Positions 22,828 to 31,675 of a DNA stretch of 64,000 bases are shown in pieces. Every line of letters begins with the position of its first letter. The first letter of the stretch is position 1. Origin of the DNA: Streptococcus sp. 'caviae' (lineage in GTDB: Bacteria > Bacillota > Bacilli > Lactobacillales > Streptococcaceae); NCBI RefSeq assembly GCF_001937065.1, contig NZ_MOWR01000001.1, positions 124,001 through 188,000 of the forward strand. Direction: 5' to 3'. Both the position numbers and the translations under genes were made by a program. A model generated the notes under the pieces. It made no database searches. It was not told the DNA's origin and saw nothing but the letters and a program-made list of their open reading frames with translations.

Positions 22828-24264
22828 TTATTCAGCAACCATCATTCTGAGGTTTTGATCAATTTTTTCTGCTGTTTTGCGGCCTTCACGAATTCCCCAG
22901 ATAACGAGACTGGGCCCGCGGCGGGCATCGCCTGCAACAAAAACTTTCTCATTGCGGGTTGAATAGTCATCGTAGACACATTCCACTTGAAATTGGTCAA
23001 AGAGAGCTTTTTCAGCACCCGTGAAGCCCATGGCCAGAAGAACGAGGTCGGCTTGGATAGTGTCTTCTGTTCCATCAATGGTTTTAAAATCAGGACCAAC
23101 TTTGACAGTTTTAGCAGCAGTTACCTGACCATTTTTACCAAGAAATTCTACTGTTGATGTAGTATAATCCGTCAAATCAGCAGACTGAACGAAGTTAGCT
23201 TCTTCCTGTCCGTAACCCGTACGGTTAATCATTGGATACTGCGGCCATGGATTTGTTGGAAGACGTTTTTCAGGCAGCTGCGGCGTAATTTCCAACTGTT
23301 TAACGCTGGCAGCACCCAAACGTACAGCCGTACCGATACAGTCATTCCCAGTGTCACCGCCGCCGATGACCAAAACATGCTTGCCTTCAAGCGAGCGAGG
23401 CAGCTGCTTGTCTTCACTGTCCAAAAGCGTCTTAGTTGTTTCCGTTAAGAAATCAACTGCGAAGCGAATGCCTTTTAAGTCACGGCCCGGAACATCCAAA
23501 TCACGGGGAACACTGGCACCGGTTGCTAAGATAACACGGTCAAATTTGTCTAACAGCTCTTCTGCTGTGATATCACGGCCAATTTCTGTATTGGCAACAA
23601 AGTTAATACCAATCTCAGCCATGGTGTCAATGCGGCGCTGAACAACTTTTTTATCCAGTTTCATGTTGGGAATCCCGTACATGAGCAGACCGCCAAAACG
23701 ATCCGAACGTTCAAAAACTGTCACGCTGTGTCCCAGTTGATTGAGGCGCCAAGCTGCTGATAAGCCAGCCGGACCTGAACCGACGACAGCTACTTTAAAG
23801 CCAGTCCGCTCAATGGGACGGCCGGAATCAGCTACCCAGCCCTCTTCGAAAGCATTATCAATGATAAAACGTTCATTATCATGAATGGTAACGCCAGCAC
23901 CGTTTAAACCTTCTGTACAGGCCTTTTCACAAGGAGCCGGGCAGACACGACCTGTCATTTCCGGTAAAGGATTGGTCCGCGTCAGCCGCTCAAAAGCACG
24001 CCTGAAATCGCCTTTATAAGCTAAATCATTCCACTCAGGAATCAAATTGTCATTTGGACAGCCGGAAACAGCACGGCCGCCGCCGTAGAATGTCCCCTCA
24101 TGGCAAAAAGGAATCCCGCAATTCATACAGCGAGCCGCTTGCTTCTGGCGCTCTTCAACGGATAAAACTGTCTGCAGTTCTTCAAAATCTTTGATACGCT
24201 CGCTAACAGGACGATAGGGATTGTCCTTGCGTTCATATTTTAAAAATCCAAATGGATCTGCCAT
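22828..24264 (-). CDS. gltD: glutamate synthase small subunit (NADPH)
   Basis: A 478-residue FAD/NADPH flavoprotein that feeds electrons to GltB for glutamate formation. N-terminal Fe-S cysteines ('CMNCGIPFC', 'CPNDN', 'CPAPCEKAC'), FAD motif 'VAVVGSGPAGLSAA', NADPH motif 'VLVIGGGDTGNDC', and the C-terminal 'VFVAGDARRGPSL'. Its start is one base from the gltB stop (24266), so the subunits are co-expressed. Confidence 0.96.
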   Translation of the reverse strand: MADPFGFLKYERKDNPYRPVSERIKDFEELQTVLSVEERQKQAARCMNCGIPFCHEGTFYGGGRAVSGCPNDNLIPEWNDLAYKGDFRRAFERLTRTNPLPEMTGRVCPAPCEKACTEGLNGAGVTIHDNERFIIDNAFEEGWVADSGRPIERTGFKVAVVGSGPAGLSAAWRLNQLGHSVTVFERSDRFGGLLMYGIPNMKLDKKVVQRRIDTMAEIGINFVANTEIGRDITAEELLDKFDRVILATGASVPRDLDVPGRDLKGIRFAVDFLTETTKTLLDSEDKQLPRSLEGKHVLVIGGGDTGNDCIGTAVRLGAASVKQLEITPQLPEKRLPTNPWPQYPMINRTGYGQEEANFVQSADLTDYTTSTVEFLGKNGQVTAAKTVKVGPDFKTIDGTEDTIQADLVLLAMGFTGAEKALFDQFQVECVYDDYSTRNEKVFVAGDARRGPSLVIWGIREGRKTAEKIDQNLRMMVAE

Positions 24265-24265
24265 C

Positions 24266-27200
24266 TCATTTTCCTCCTGTTACACTAGCCAGCAAAGCTT
24301 GCCGCTCTTGCGCTGTGGCATCGCCGCCAGTGGCTACTTCAAATGTATGCAATTCGAGTTCATCGCCGCTCATGCCTTTTTGACTGAGAGCATGTTCAAT
24401 ATCATTAATGTCATGGAAATCGCTTGGGTAAACCTTGATGAATTTTTTCACTTCTTCATCCCAGTTGTCCAGAAGACGTTTAGCCTTGGCACTGCCTGTG
24501 TATTCATAGTGTTTTTCAACCATGTCTTTTAAGATGTCATCTCCGCGCGTTTCACCAACAGCGTACAAGTCAACCATGTCCATGTTGACCTTTTCCTTAA
24601 AGTCTCCGTCAACATCGTATACGTAGGCTACACCGCCGCTCATACCGGCAGCAAAGTTGCGGCCTGTTGTTCCAAGGATAACGGCCACACCGCCGGTCAT
24701 GTATTCACAGCCGTGGGCACCGACACCTTCAACAACAACTTTGGCTCCCGAATTACGAACACAGAAGCGCTCACCTGCACGGCCTGCAAAATAAGCTTCG
24801 CCCTTGACAGCACCAAAGAGGGAAACATTGCCGACAATTGGTGAATTTTCAACGTCGTAGGCCGCATCATGCGGAGGCTTGACAATTAAACGTCCGCCTG
24901 ACATGGATTTTGCAATGTAGTCATTTGCTTCACCGACCAAAGTATATTCCAGACCTTGTGTAATATAGCTGGCAAAACTTTGTCCGGCAATTCCCCTATA
25001 GTGATATTTAATCAGGCCTTCCTTAACAGAATCGTTGCCGTAGCGCTCTGCCATCCAGCCGGCCATGCGGCTGCCAACCGAACGATCCACATTATTGATA
25101 GTCTTTTCAACAGTAACACTGATGCCTTTTTCAATAGCTGCTGCTGCAAAACCATCTAGTTCTTTCCATTGGCGTTCTTCAGCAAAAGGATCTTCATTTT
25201 TCCGATCAATCGGGAAACTATTGCCAATAACCCTTGAAAAATCAAGAGATTTTGCCTTACCTTGTGCCACAAATCTTGATTTCAAGACTTCTGCATGGCC
25301 AACCATTTCATCAACAGAACGAAAGCCTAATTCAGCCATGTATTCCCGCAATTCTTCCGCTAGGAAAGTCATCATGTTGATTACATGTTCTGGCTTGCCT
25401 GAAAAGTTCTTGCGCAATTCAGGATTTTGTGTTGCAACACCGACAGGACAGGTATTGAGTGAGCACACGCGCATCATGACGCAGCCGACTGAAACCAAGG
25501 TCAAACTGGCAAACGAATACTCCTCTGCACCTAATAAGGTGGCAATAGCAATATCGCGGCCTGTCATTAATTTCCCATCTGTCTCCAAGGTCATGCGCTG
25601 ACGAAGACGGTTGAGCGATAAGGTCTGATGAGCTTCAGCCAAGCCCATTTCCCACGGAAGCCCCGCATCGCGAACGGAATTGCGCGGAGAAGCACCTGTA
25701 CCGCCATCATAGCCTGAAATTACCACCTTATCAGCACCCGCTTTGACACAACCGGTAGCAATGGTACCAACGCCTGTACTTGAAACTAATTTAACATTGA
25801 TTTTGGCATAAGGATTGATAGCCTTCAAGTCATAAATTAACTGTGCCAAATCTTCAATAGAATAAATATCATGATGGGGCGGCGGCGAAATCAAGCGTAC
25901 ACCCGGGGTCGCTCCGCGAATCTCAGCAATCCAAGGGAAGACCTTTTGGCCGGGAAGCTGGCCGCCCTCACCGGGCTTAGCTCCCTGCGCTAATTTGATT
26001 TGCAGCTCTTCTGCAGACATGAGGTATTCTGCATTGACACCAAACCGTCCGGAGGCAACCTGCTTAATTTTAGAATTAATATTGCGGCCATCGGCTTGCG
26101 GCTTGAAGCGTTTGCGGTTTTCACCGCCCTCGCCAGAGTTTGATTTGGCTCCGATGGCGTTCATGGCTTGAGCAATTGTTTCATGTGCTTCCTTAGAAAG
26201 GGAGCCAAAACTCATGGCACCAACTTTAAAACGTTTTACAATTTCCTTGGCTGGTTCAACTTCTGATAGATCAACTTTGGGCCGTTTAGAATCAAATTCC
26301 CAGAGAGACCGCAGAGTTGTCGGCTGTTTTAGAGCCTCATTGTCCAACTCGGTTGAGTATTGCTTAAAGAGGCCGTAGTCCCCGCGGCGAATAGATTGTT
26401 GGAAATTATAAATAGAACGCGGGTTAAAGAGATGGTATTCTCCATCTGTCTTATACTGGTAGGAACCGCCCGAAGGCAGGAAATCATTGGCCCTTGGTCC
26501 AAAGGCAAAATCAACACGCTCCAGATATTCTTTTTCGATTTGATTTAAGGTCAGCCCTTCAATACGCGTAGCTGTTCCTCTGAAGTATTGGTTAACAACG
26601 TCAGAAGAAAGGCCGATTGCTTCAAAAAGCTGAGCTCCTTTATAGCCAAGTACCGTTGAGATTCCCATACGGCTCATAACTTTCACAATCCCTTTTTCGG
26701 CAGCCTTACGGTATTTTTCAAAAGAATCGCTGGTCTTATCAAAGGCAGCTAAGGTTGCATAGGCACCATAAGGGTGGATCGCTGTCGCACCAAAACCAAC
26801 CAAGGTTGCAAAATGATGAACCTCAAAAGCCTCTGCCGTATCAACAACAATCGAAAATTGGCTGGCTTTCCCTTTGACAACCATGTAGTTATTCAGACCA
26901 GAAACCGCCAGCAAAATAGGAATGGCTAGGCGGCCCTTAGTGACGCCGCGGTCTGACAGGATAATAATCTTACTGCCTTGGCTGACTGCCTCGTCGGCCT
27001 TTTTGAAAAGATCTTCCAAAGCATACTGCAGACGGTTATTGTCAGAATCGCCCAGGTCATAAACAGTTGATAGGGTTGTCGCCTTGTAGCGCTTATCTGT
27101 CAGATTGGCTAATTTTGCAAAATCCTGACTGGAAAGCACAGGACTGTCAACCTGAACCTTGACACAATTATCAGCATTGTCTTGGCGAATATCCCCGTCA

Positions 27201-28783
27201 CCGCCTAAAAAGACTGTCGTTGAAACCACTAACTGCTCACGAATGGCATCAATAGGAGGATTGGTTACTTGAGCAAATTGCTGTTTAAAGTAAGTGAAGA
27301 GAGATTGCGGTTTCTTTGACAATACTGCTAAGGGACTGTCAAAGCCCATCGAAATAACAGGCTCTTCCCCTTTTTCTGACATGGGCAGAATAACCGTCCG
27401 AATGGTCTCATCCGTATAGCCAAAAATTTTCCACATTTGATTAACATCATAATCATTGGCAATTTCTTCCTGCTCAGCAAATTCATCCAAGAGGGCAATA
27501 TTCTCTTTTACCCACTCTTGGTAAGGGTGCTGTTTGGAATAATGTTCTTTAACGTCTTCGTTCTTTAATACCAAGCCTTTTTTGGTATCAATTAACATCA
27601 TATTGCCGGGACCAAGAACCCCTTTTTCAACAACTTGGCTGGGTTCTATGTCAACGACACCGGATTCGCTTGAACAAATCAAGAAATTATCTTTGGTGCG
27701 AGAATAGCGGCTGGGACGAAGACCATTACGGTCCAAACGAGCTCCGACCATCTCACCGTCAGTAAATACCAAAGCGGCCGGGCCGTCCCAAGGAGCGACA
27801 AAACTGGATGCATACTCATAAAAAGCCGTTAATTCTTTAGAAAGTCCTGCATCTTTTCCCCAGGCTTCAGGTACCATCATCAGCAAGCTTTGCGGAATAT
27901 CGCGGCCATGTCGGTAGAGATACTCCAGACAGTTTTCCAGCTTAGCGGAGTCTGAGTTTTCTTCATTATAGACTTCAATTTGATGGCTGTGCATCCAATT
28001 TTCAGCCCCGCGAAGCGTATTGATTTCTCCATTATGTGCCAAAAAACGGAAAGGCTGAGCACGGTCCCAAGACGGGAAAGTGTTTGTTGAAAAACGAGAA
28101 TGGGTCAATGCAATGTGTGATTTGAACAGCTCATCTGACAAGTCAGGATAAAAGAGACGGACCTGAAAGGCATGCAGCATGCCTTTATAAACGATTGTTT
28201 TGCTCGACAAAGAGCAAATAAAAAGTTCATCTGCAGCAAAAGTTTTTTCCAGCTTACGGCGCAGACGGAAAAGTCTGTCTTCAAATGCGCGTCCGCTGCT
28301 TGTTTCAGTCGGTTTTTCAATAAAGAGCTGCACAAAACTCGGCATAATTTCCTGAGCAGCCGGACCGCAATTATCATAATTAAAAGGAACATCACGCGAC
28401 AGCAGTATGTTAAAACCTAATCTTTTGATTTCACTAAGCAGACTGTCTGCTAAAATTGTTTTTGCCACCTTATCCTGAGGAAGAAACAGTTGGGCAACGG
28501 CATAATCTCCCAATGGCGGCAAATCAACGTTTTCCTCTTTAGCTTTCAGTCGGAAAAATTCATCCGGCATAGCCAGCAGCATACCGGCACCATCACCGGT
28601 ATCAGGCTCAGCACCCGTACCGCCGCGATGGTTCATTCTCTCTAACATCGTTAAGGCATAATCAACCAGCTGATGACTGGCGATCCCATCAATCTGAGCA
28701 ACAAAGCCCATACCGCAGGCGTCCGATTCAAAGGACGGATCCCACAGAGTTGTTTGCTGTGCCTTTTTAATAACCTCTCTCAT
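24266..28783 (-). CDS. gltB: glutamate synthase large subunit
   Basis: 1505 residues, the full length of GltB (called gltA in some Gram-positives). The class II glutamine amidotransferase domain begins after a short propeptide at the Cys of 'SDACGMGFVAQ'. Central and FMN domains follow ('EGGENRKRF', 'PGEGGQLPGQKV'), a 3Fe-4S cysteine cluster in 'CVMMRVCSLNTCPVGVAT', and the C-terminal beta-helix 'GxxG' repeats. It makes two glutamates from glutamine and 2-oxoglutarate. It lies directly downstream of glnA, after a terminator. Confidence 0.97.
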   Translation of the reverse strand: MREVIKKAQQTTLWDPSFESDACGMGFVAQIDGIASHQLVDYALTMLERMNHRGGTGAEPDTGDGAGMLLAMPDEFFRLKAKEENVDLPPLGDYAVAQLFLPQDKVAKTILADSLLSEIKRLGFNILLSRDVPFNYDNCGPAAQEIMPSFVQLFIEKPTETSSGRAFEDRLFRLRRKLEKTFAADELFICSLSSKTIVYKGMLHAFQVRLFYPDLSDELFKSHIALTHSRFSTNTFPSWDRAQPFRFLAHNGEINTLRGAENWMHSHQIEVYNEENSDSAKLENCLEYLYRHGRDIPQSLLMMVPEAWGKDAGLSKELTAFYEYASSFVAPWDGPAALVFTDGEMVGARLDRNGLRPSRYSRTKDNFLICSSESGVVDIEPSQVVEKGVLGPGNMMLIDTKKGLVLKNEDVKEHYSKQHPYQEWVKENIALLDEFAEQEEIANDYDVNQMWKIFGYTDETIRTVILPMSEKGEEPVISMGFDSPLAVLSKKPQSLFTYFKQQFAQVTNPPIDAIREQLVVSTTVFLGGDGDIRQDNADNCVKVQVDSPVLSSQDFAKLANLTDKRYKATTLSTVYDLGDSDNNRLQYALEDLFKKADEAVSQGSKIIILSDRGVTKGRLAIPILLAVSGLNNYMVVKGKASQFSIVVDTAEAFEVHHFATLVGFGATAIHPYGAYATLAAFDKTSDSFEKYRKAAEKGIVKVMSRMGISTVLGYKGAQLFEAIGLSSDVVNQYFRGTATRIEGLTLNQIEKEYLERVDFAFGPRANDFLPSGGSYQYKTDGEYHLFNPRSIYNFQQSIRRGDYGLFKQYSTELDNEALKQPTTLRSLWEFDSKRPKVDLSEVEPAKEIVKRFKVGAMSFGSLSKEAHETIAQAMNAIGAKSNSGEGGENRKRFKPQADGRNINSKIKQVASGRFGVNAEYLMSAEELQIKLAQGAKPGEGGQLPGQKVFPWIAEIRGATPGVRLISPPPHHDIYSIEDLAQLIYDLKAINPYAKINVKLVSSTGVGTIATGCVKAGADKVVISGYDGGTGASPRNSVRDAGLPWEMGLAEAHQTLSLNRLRQRMTLETDGKLMTGRDIAIATLLGAEEYSFASLTLVSVGCVMMRVCSLNTCPVGVATQNPELRKNFSGKPEHVINMMTFLAEELREYMAELGFRSVDEMVGHAEVLKSRFVAQGKAKSLDFSRVIGNSFPIDRKNEDPFAEERQWKELDGFAAAAIEKGISVTVEKTINNVDRSVGSRMAGWMAERYGNDSVKEGLIKYHYRGIAGQSFASYITQGLEYTLVGEANDYIAKSMSGGRLIVKPPHDAAYDVENSPIVGNVSLFGAVKGEAYFAGRAGERFCVRNSGAKVVVEGVGAHGCEYMTGGVAVILGTTGRNFAAGMSGGVAYVYDVDGDFKEKVNMDMVDLYAVGETRGDDILKDMVEKHYEYTGSAKAKRLLDNWDEEVKKFIKVYPSDFHDINDIEHALSQKGMSGDELELHTFEVATGGDATAQERQALLASVTGGK

Positions 28784-28837
28784 ACGTTCACTCCTAACCA
28801 GGTTTAACGAAATCTCGTTTTTTGAATAGACGATTAA

Positions 28838-28846
28838 ATTATATCA
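28838..28846 (-). promoter_or_regulatory. gltBD promoter (extended -10)
   Basis: On the minus strand TGATATAAT, with only a poor -35 (TTGGTC at a 19-bp spacing). No GlnR box (TGTNA-N7-TNACA) was found here. The leader is about 50 nt. Confidence 0.55.
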
Positions 28847-28909
28847 CATATTTATGCAGAAGGACCAAGTATAGTAAAAAAATTCTGAAAATTCAATTAT
28901 TTAGTAGAC

Positions 28910-28932
28910 AAAAAAACAGCCATAACTGGCTG
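28910..28932 (-). terminator. glnA terminator
   Basis: CAGCCA (28917-28922) pairs with TGGCTG (28927-28932) around TAAC, and on the minus strand is followed by seven T. Confidence 0.85.
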
Positions 28933-28940
28933 CTTTTTGC

Positions 28941-30287
28941 TTAGTAAAGATCCAAATAGCTATCAACTTCCCATTGTGATACAAAGGCAGCATAGCTGGA
29001 CCATTCAATACGCTTAGCCTCAAGGAAACTTGTATAAATATGATTGCCTAAGGCTGCTTTAACCACTTCATCTTCTTGTAAAGCTTTCAGCGCATTGTGA
29101 AGAGTTGACGGAAGATCCGCAATGCCAGCTGCTTTACGTTCTTCAACAGTCATCACATAAATATTCGATTCTACAGGTGCCGGTGCTTCAATTTTGTTTT
29201 CAATACCATCAAGTCCAGATTCCAAGAGAACAGCCAAGGCCAAATAAGGATTAGCTGTAGGGTCAACCGAACGCAGCTCCAAACGTGTGCTGACACCGCG
29301 TGAAGCAGGTACGCGAATCAGCGGAGAACGGTTGCGGCCAGCCCATGCGATATAAACCGGAGCTTCATAACCAGGAACTAAACGTTTGTATGAGTTAACC
29401 GTTGGATTCATGATAGCAGTGTAACTGTAAGCATGTCTCACCAAACCGCCTAAGAACTGATAGGCCGTTTCAGACAGCTGCATTCCTTTTGGATCTTTTG
29501 AATCAAAGAAGGCGTTCTTACCGTTATTGTCAAACAGGGACATGTTACAATGCATTCCTGAACCATTAATACCAAACTTAGGTTTAGCCATAAAGGTTGC
29601 ATACAAGCCATGTTTACGAGCGATTGTTTTAACAACTAATTTGAACAGCTGAATTTTATCACAGGCCGTTAAAACATCAGCATATTTAAAATCAATTTCA
29701 TGCTGGCCAATAGCCACTTCGTGGTGACTGGCTTCGACTTCAAATCCCATTTTAGTCAGAACATTAACAATCTCACGGCGTGTGTTATCCGCAAGGTCCG
29801 TAGGCGCTAAATCAAAGTAACCGCCCTTGTCATTTACTTCAGTAGTCGGGTTGCCAAATTCATCCATTTTGAAAAGGAAAAATTCAGGTTCTGGACCGAG
29901 GTTAAAGGATTGAAAGCCAAGCTTTTCCATGTGGCGCAAAGCCTTTTTCAAATTACCTCGCGGGTCACCGGCAAAGGGTTCCCCTTCTGCTGTATAAATA
30001 TCACAGATTAAACCAGCAACAGCTCCATTTTCATCTCCCCAAGGGAAAACGGTCCAAGTATCAAGATCAGGATAAAGATACATATCTGATTCATTAATAC
30101 GCACAAAACCTTCAATTGAGGAACCATCAAACATCGCTTTATTTGCAAGTACTTTATCTAATTGTTCGTCAGTAGCTGGAATCTCTACATTTTTCATGAT
30201 TCCCAAGATATCTGTAAACATTAAACGGAGGAAAGTAACATTTTTCTCCTTAACTTCGCGACGAATGTCCGCTGCTGTGATTGCCAT
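28941..30287 (-). CDS. glnA: glutamine synthetase type I
   Basis: A 448-residue GSI-alpha glutamine synthetase, making glutamine from glutamate, ammonia and ATP. Motifs include '[10 protein letters not shown]' (latch), '[20 protein letters not shown]' (ATP site) and '[17 protein letters not shown]'. Co-transcribed with glnR (39-bp gap). Feedback-inhibited GlnA is known in Bacillus to signal to GlnR. Confidence 0.97.
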   Translation of the reverse strand: MAITAADIRREVKEKNVTFLRLMFTDILGIMKNVEIPATDEQLDKVLANKAMFDGSSIEGFVRINESDMYLYPDLDTWTVFPWGDENGAVAGLICDIYTAEGEPFAGDPRGNLKKALRHMEKLGFQSFNLGPEPEFFLFKMDEFGNPTTEVNDKGGYFDLAPTDLADNTRREIVNVLTKMGFEVEASHHEVAIGQHEIDFKYADVLTACDKIQLFKLVVKTIARKHGLYATFMAKPKFGINGSGMHCNMSLFDNNGKNAFFDSKDPKGMQLSETAYQFLGGLVRHAYSYTAIMNPTVNSYKRLVPGYEAPVYIAWAGRNRSPLIRVPASRGVSTRLELRSVDPTANPYLALAVLLESGLDGIENKIEAPAPVESNIYVMTVEERKAAGIADLPSTLHNALKALQEDEVVKAALGNHIYTSFLEAKRIEWSSYAAFVSQWEVDSYLDLY

Positions 30288-30326
30288 AACGGCCTCCTTT
30301 TAAAAATTAAATTTCACGTTACGCAC

Positions 30327-30698
30327 TTACATGCGTAAACCACCAAGATGTTGGGTTGGACTTGAAAAACGGCCCTGATTTCGGAGTTCGTCATGCAAGA
30401 TCCGTCGAACATCCGCATCTGTCAAAGCCTTTTGCTTTTTCAAGGAACGATCTTTGCGATCAGCATACTCTCTCTTGATAGCTGCGATATTTAATCCTTC
30501 ATCCAAGAAGTCCTTGATTTCCAGTAAAACATCCATATCATTCAGCGAGTACAGACGTCGATTTCCAGAACTGCGATCCGGGGTCAGCAATCCTTGATCC
30601 TCATAATAACGAATTTGACGAGCTGTTAAATCCGTCAGTTTCATTACAGTCCCGATAGGAAAGACTGCCATTGATCGCCGAAGTTCTTTTTCTTTCAT
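30327..30698 (-). CDS. glnR: MerR-family nitrogen repressor GlnR
   Basis: A 123-residue MerR-type regulator: winged HTH 'VMKLTDLTARQIRYYEDQGL' followed by a coiled-coil dimerisation part and a short C-terminal tail. GlnR represses glnRA and other nitrogen genes when glutamine is plentiful. A perfect GlnR box and consensus promoter lie just upstream, so the operon is autoregulated. Confidence 0.96.
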   Translation of the reverse strand: MKEKELRRSMAVFPIGTVMKLTDLTARQIRYYEDQGLLTPDRSSGNRRLYSLNDMDVLLEIKDFLDEGLNIAAIKREYADRKDRSLKKQKALTDADVRRILHDELRNQGRFSSPTQHLGGLRM

Positions 30699-30719
30699 GA
30701 TTTCCTCCTTTCATCGTCT

Positions 30720-30748
30720 ATTATATTCTGAAAATTTATGGCTGTCAA
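30720..30748 (-). promoter_or_regulatory. glnRA promoter (full consensus)
   Basis: TTGACA (30743-30748), 17 bp, TATAAT (30720-30725) on the minus strand: an exact sigma-A consensus, as expected where a repressor sets the level. Confidence 0.9.
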
Positions 30749-30755
30749 CCCTGTA

Positions 30756-30772
30756 TGTTATATTTTCTGACA
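30756..30772. promoter_or_regulatory. GlnR operator
   Basis: Minus strand TGTCAGAAAATATAACA fits TGTNA-N7-TNACA exactly and ends 7 bp upstream of the -35 of glnRA. The box definition comes from Bacillus and streptococcal GlnR/TnrA work. Confidence 0.9.
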
Positions 30773-30778
30773 TAAACA

Positions 30779-31297
30779 TTAAACTTTTTCTTTCCTCAGC
30801 CATTTTCGTATTTTATCGATGTCCGAATTAACAGTGATGGCAATGAAAACACCCATGAAAGTTTCAAAAATCCTGGCAAAAATATAAAGCATTGTTTCAT
30901 CCTTAGGAATGGACAAGGTAATAATAAGCAAGGCTGCAACACCGCCGATAATCCCTGTTTTATTATTCATGGCAACATTGGTCATAATAGTTAACATGGT
31001 GAATATGGGGACAAAAACAACTGTGACCCAGTATTGATAGTGAAATAAACTATTGATGAGAAAAAAGATGAGCGAGTAAACACCGCCAATACTGTTGCCG
31101 ACTATGCGCGATGTCCCAAAATGAACACTTGTATCAAAATCCTCACGCAAACTAAAAACAGCCGTTAAAGCACCAATCTGAAGACCTTTCCAGCCAAATA
31201 GGCCAAAAAGCAGGAGCACTAAAAAAACAGCCAAACCTGACTTGAATGTTCGCATGCCTAAGGTAAATTTTTGAGGGTCAAAATGATATTTTTTCAT
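30779..31297 (-). CDS. aromatic-acid exporter/FUSC-type membrane protein
   Basis: 172 residues with about four hydrophobic helices ('VFLVLLLFGLFGWKGLQIGA', 'GVAALLIITLSIP'), the N-terminal half-domain of the FUSC/ArAE (DUF939) family, ending in a basic tail. Substrate unknown. It lies between pgk and glnR, as in S. mutans. The ATG at 31297 has no ribosome site, and a -10-like TACAAT ends only 6 bp before it, so the message may be leaderless; Met15 is another possible start. Confidence 0.7.
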   Translation of the reverse strand: MKKYHFDPQKFTLGMRTFKSGLAVFLVLLLFGLFGWKGLQIGALTAVFSLREDFDTSVHFGTSRIVGNSIGGVYSLIFFLINSLFHYQYWVTVVFVPIFTMLTIMTNVAMNNKTGIIGGVAALLIITLSIPKDETMLYIFARIFETFMGVFIAITVNSDIDKIRKWLRKEKV

Positions 31298-31482
31298 ACT
31301 TTAATTGTAACATGTTTTCCAGCGAAAAGTGGCTGTAAAATAATAGCCAGCCTACTGTCATACCAGCTACCTCCAGCAAGCAAGATTGCTCCTGCATGAA
31401 AATAACCCTTGCTGGCAGCTGCGCCATTTAGCTAAATCTGCAAATCCAATTACGAAGTCCTGGCAATTTAGCTTTAAACAGC
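31298..31482. other. gap between the pgk terminator and the FUSC-type gene
   Basis: About 185 bp with no convincing gene. It has direct copies of AGCTAAAT and of CCAGCAAG, and complementary CAGCTG/AGCAAG pieces. A minus-strand frame 'HAGAILLAGGSWYD' continues to the FUSC-type start with its stop overlapping the ATG, but I do not recognise it. Confidence 0.35.
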
Positions 31483-31484
31483 AA

Positions 31485-31508
31485 AAAAAGAGCTCGCAAG
31501 CTCTTTTT
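31485..31508 (-). terminator. original pgk terminator
   Basis: AAAAAGAGCT (31485-31494) and AGCTCTTTTT (31499-31508) around CGCA. It sits 1 bp after the ghost pgk stop (31510-31512), not after the functional stop 166 bp away. Confidence 0.85.
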
Positions 31509-31509
31509 A

Positions 31510-31548
31510 TTATTTCTCAGTAAGTGCTGCAAGTCCAGGAAGAACTTT
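31510..31548 (-). pseudogene. duplicated ghost 3' end of pgk
   Basis: Read on the minus strand this encodes [12 protein letters not shown] and a stop, the same peptide as the true pgk C-terminus ([12 protein letters not shown], stop at 31676-31678) but with different synonymous codons at most positions. It is followed at once by the terminator. Just upstream the frame is broken (GGTGA before AAA). This is a displaced former gene end. Confidence 0.85.
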
Positions 31549-31675
31549 TCACCTTGCTAGAATTTCTAACTCGTTTCGCTTCGTAGAAATTCTACGCGAT
31601 GTACAGAAAAAGACGCACATTGCGCCTTTTTCCAGCCTAAAACTATCTCCCAGATAGTTTTAGCTGACTTACCAC
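31549..31675 (-). repeat. 127-bp insert with three hairpins after pgk
   Basis: Between the functional and ghost pgk ends lie three stem-loops: CTAAAACTATCT with its complement (31637-31648, 31652-31663, loop of three), AAAAAGACGCA with TGCGCCTTTTT (31608-31632), and AGAATTTCTA...TAGAAATTCT (about 31559-31593). The first two could end pgk mRNA. The last shares 24 of 27 bases with 36064-36090 (opposite orientation). Confidence 0.7.

Noticed and set aside
31298-31440. Minus-strand frame HAGAILLAGGSWYD before the FUSC-type gene
   Set aside because: No start signal and no recognised family; likely chance.
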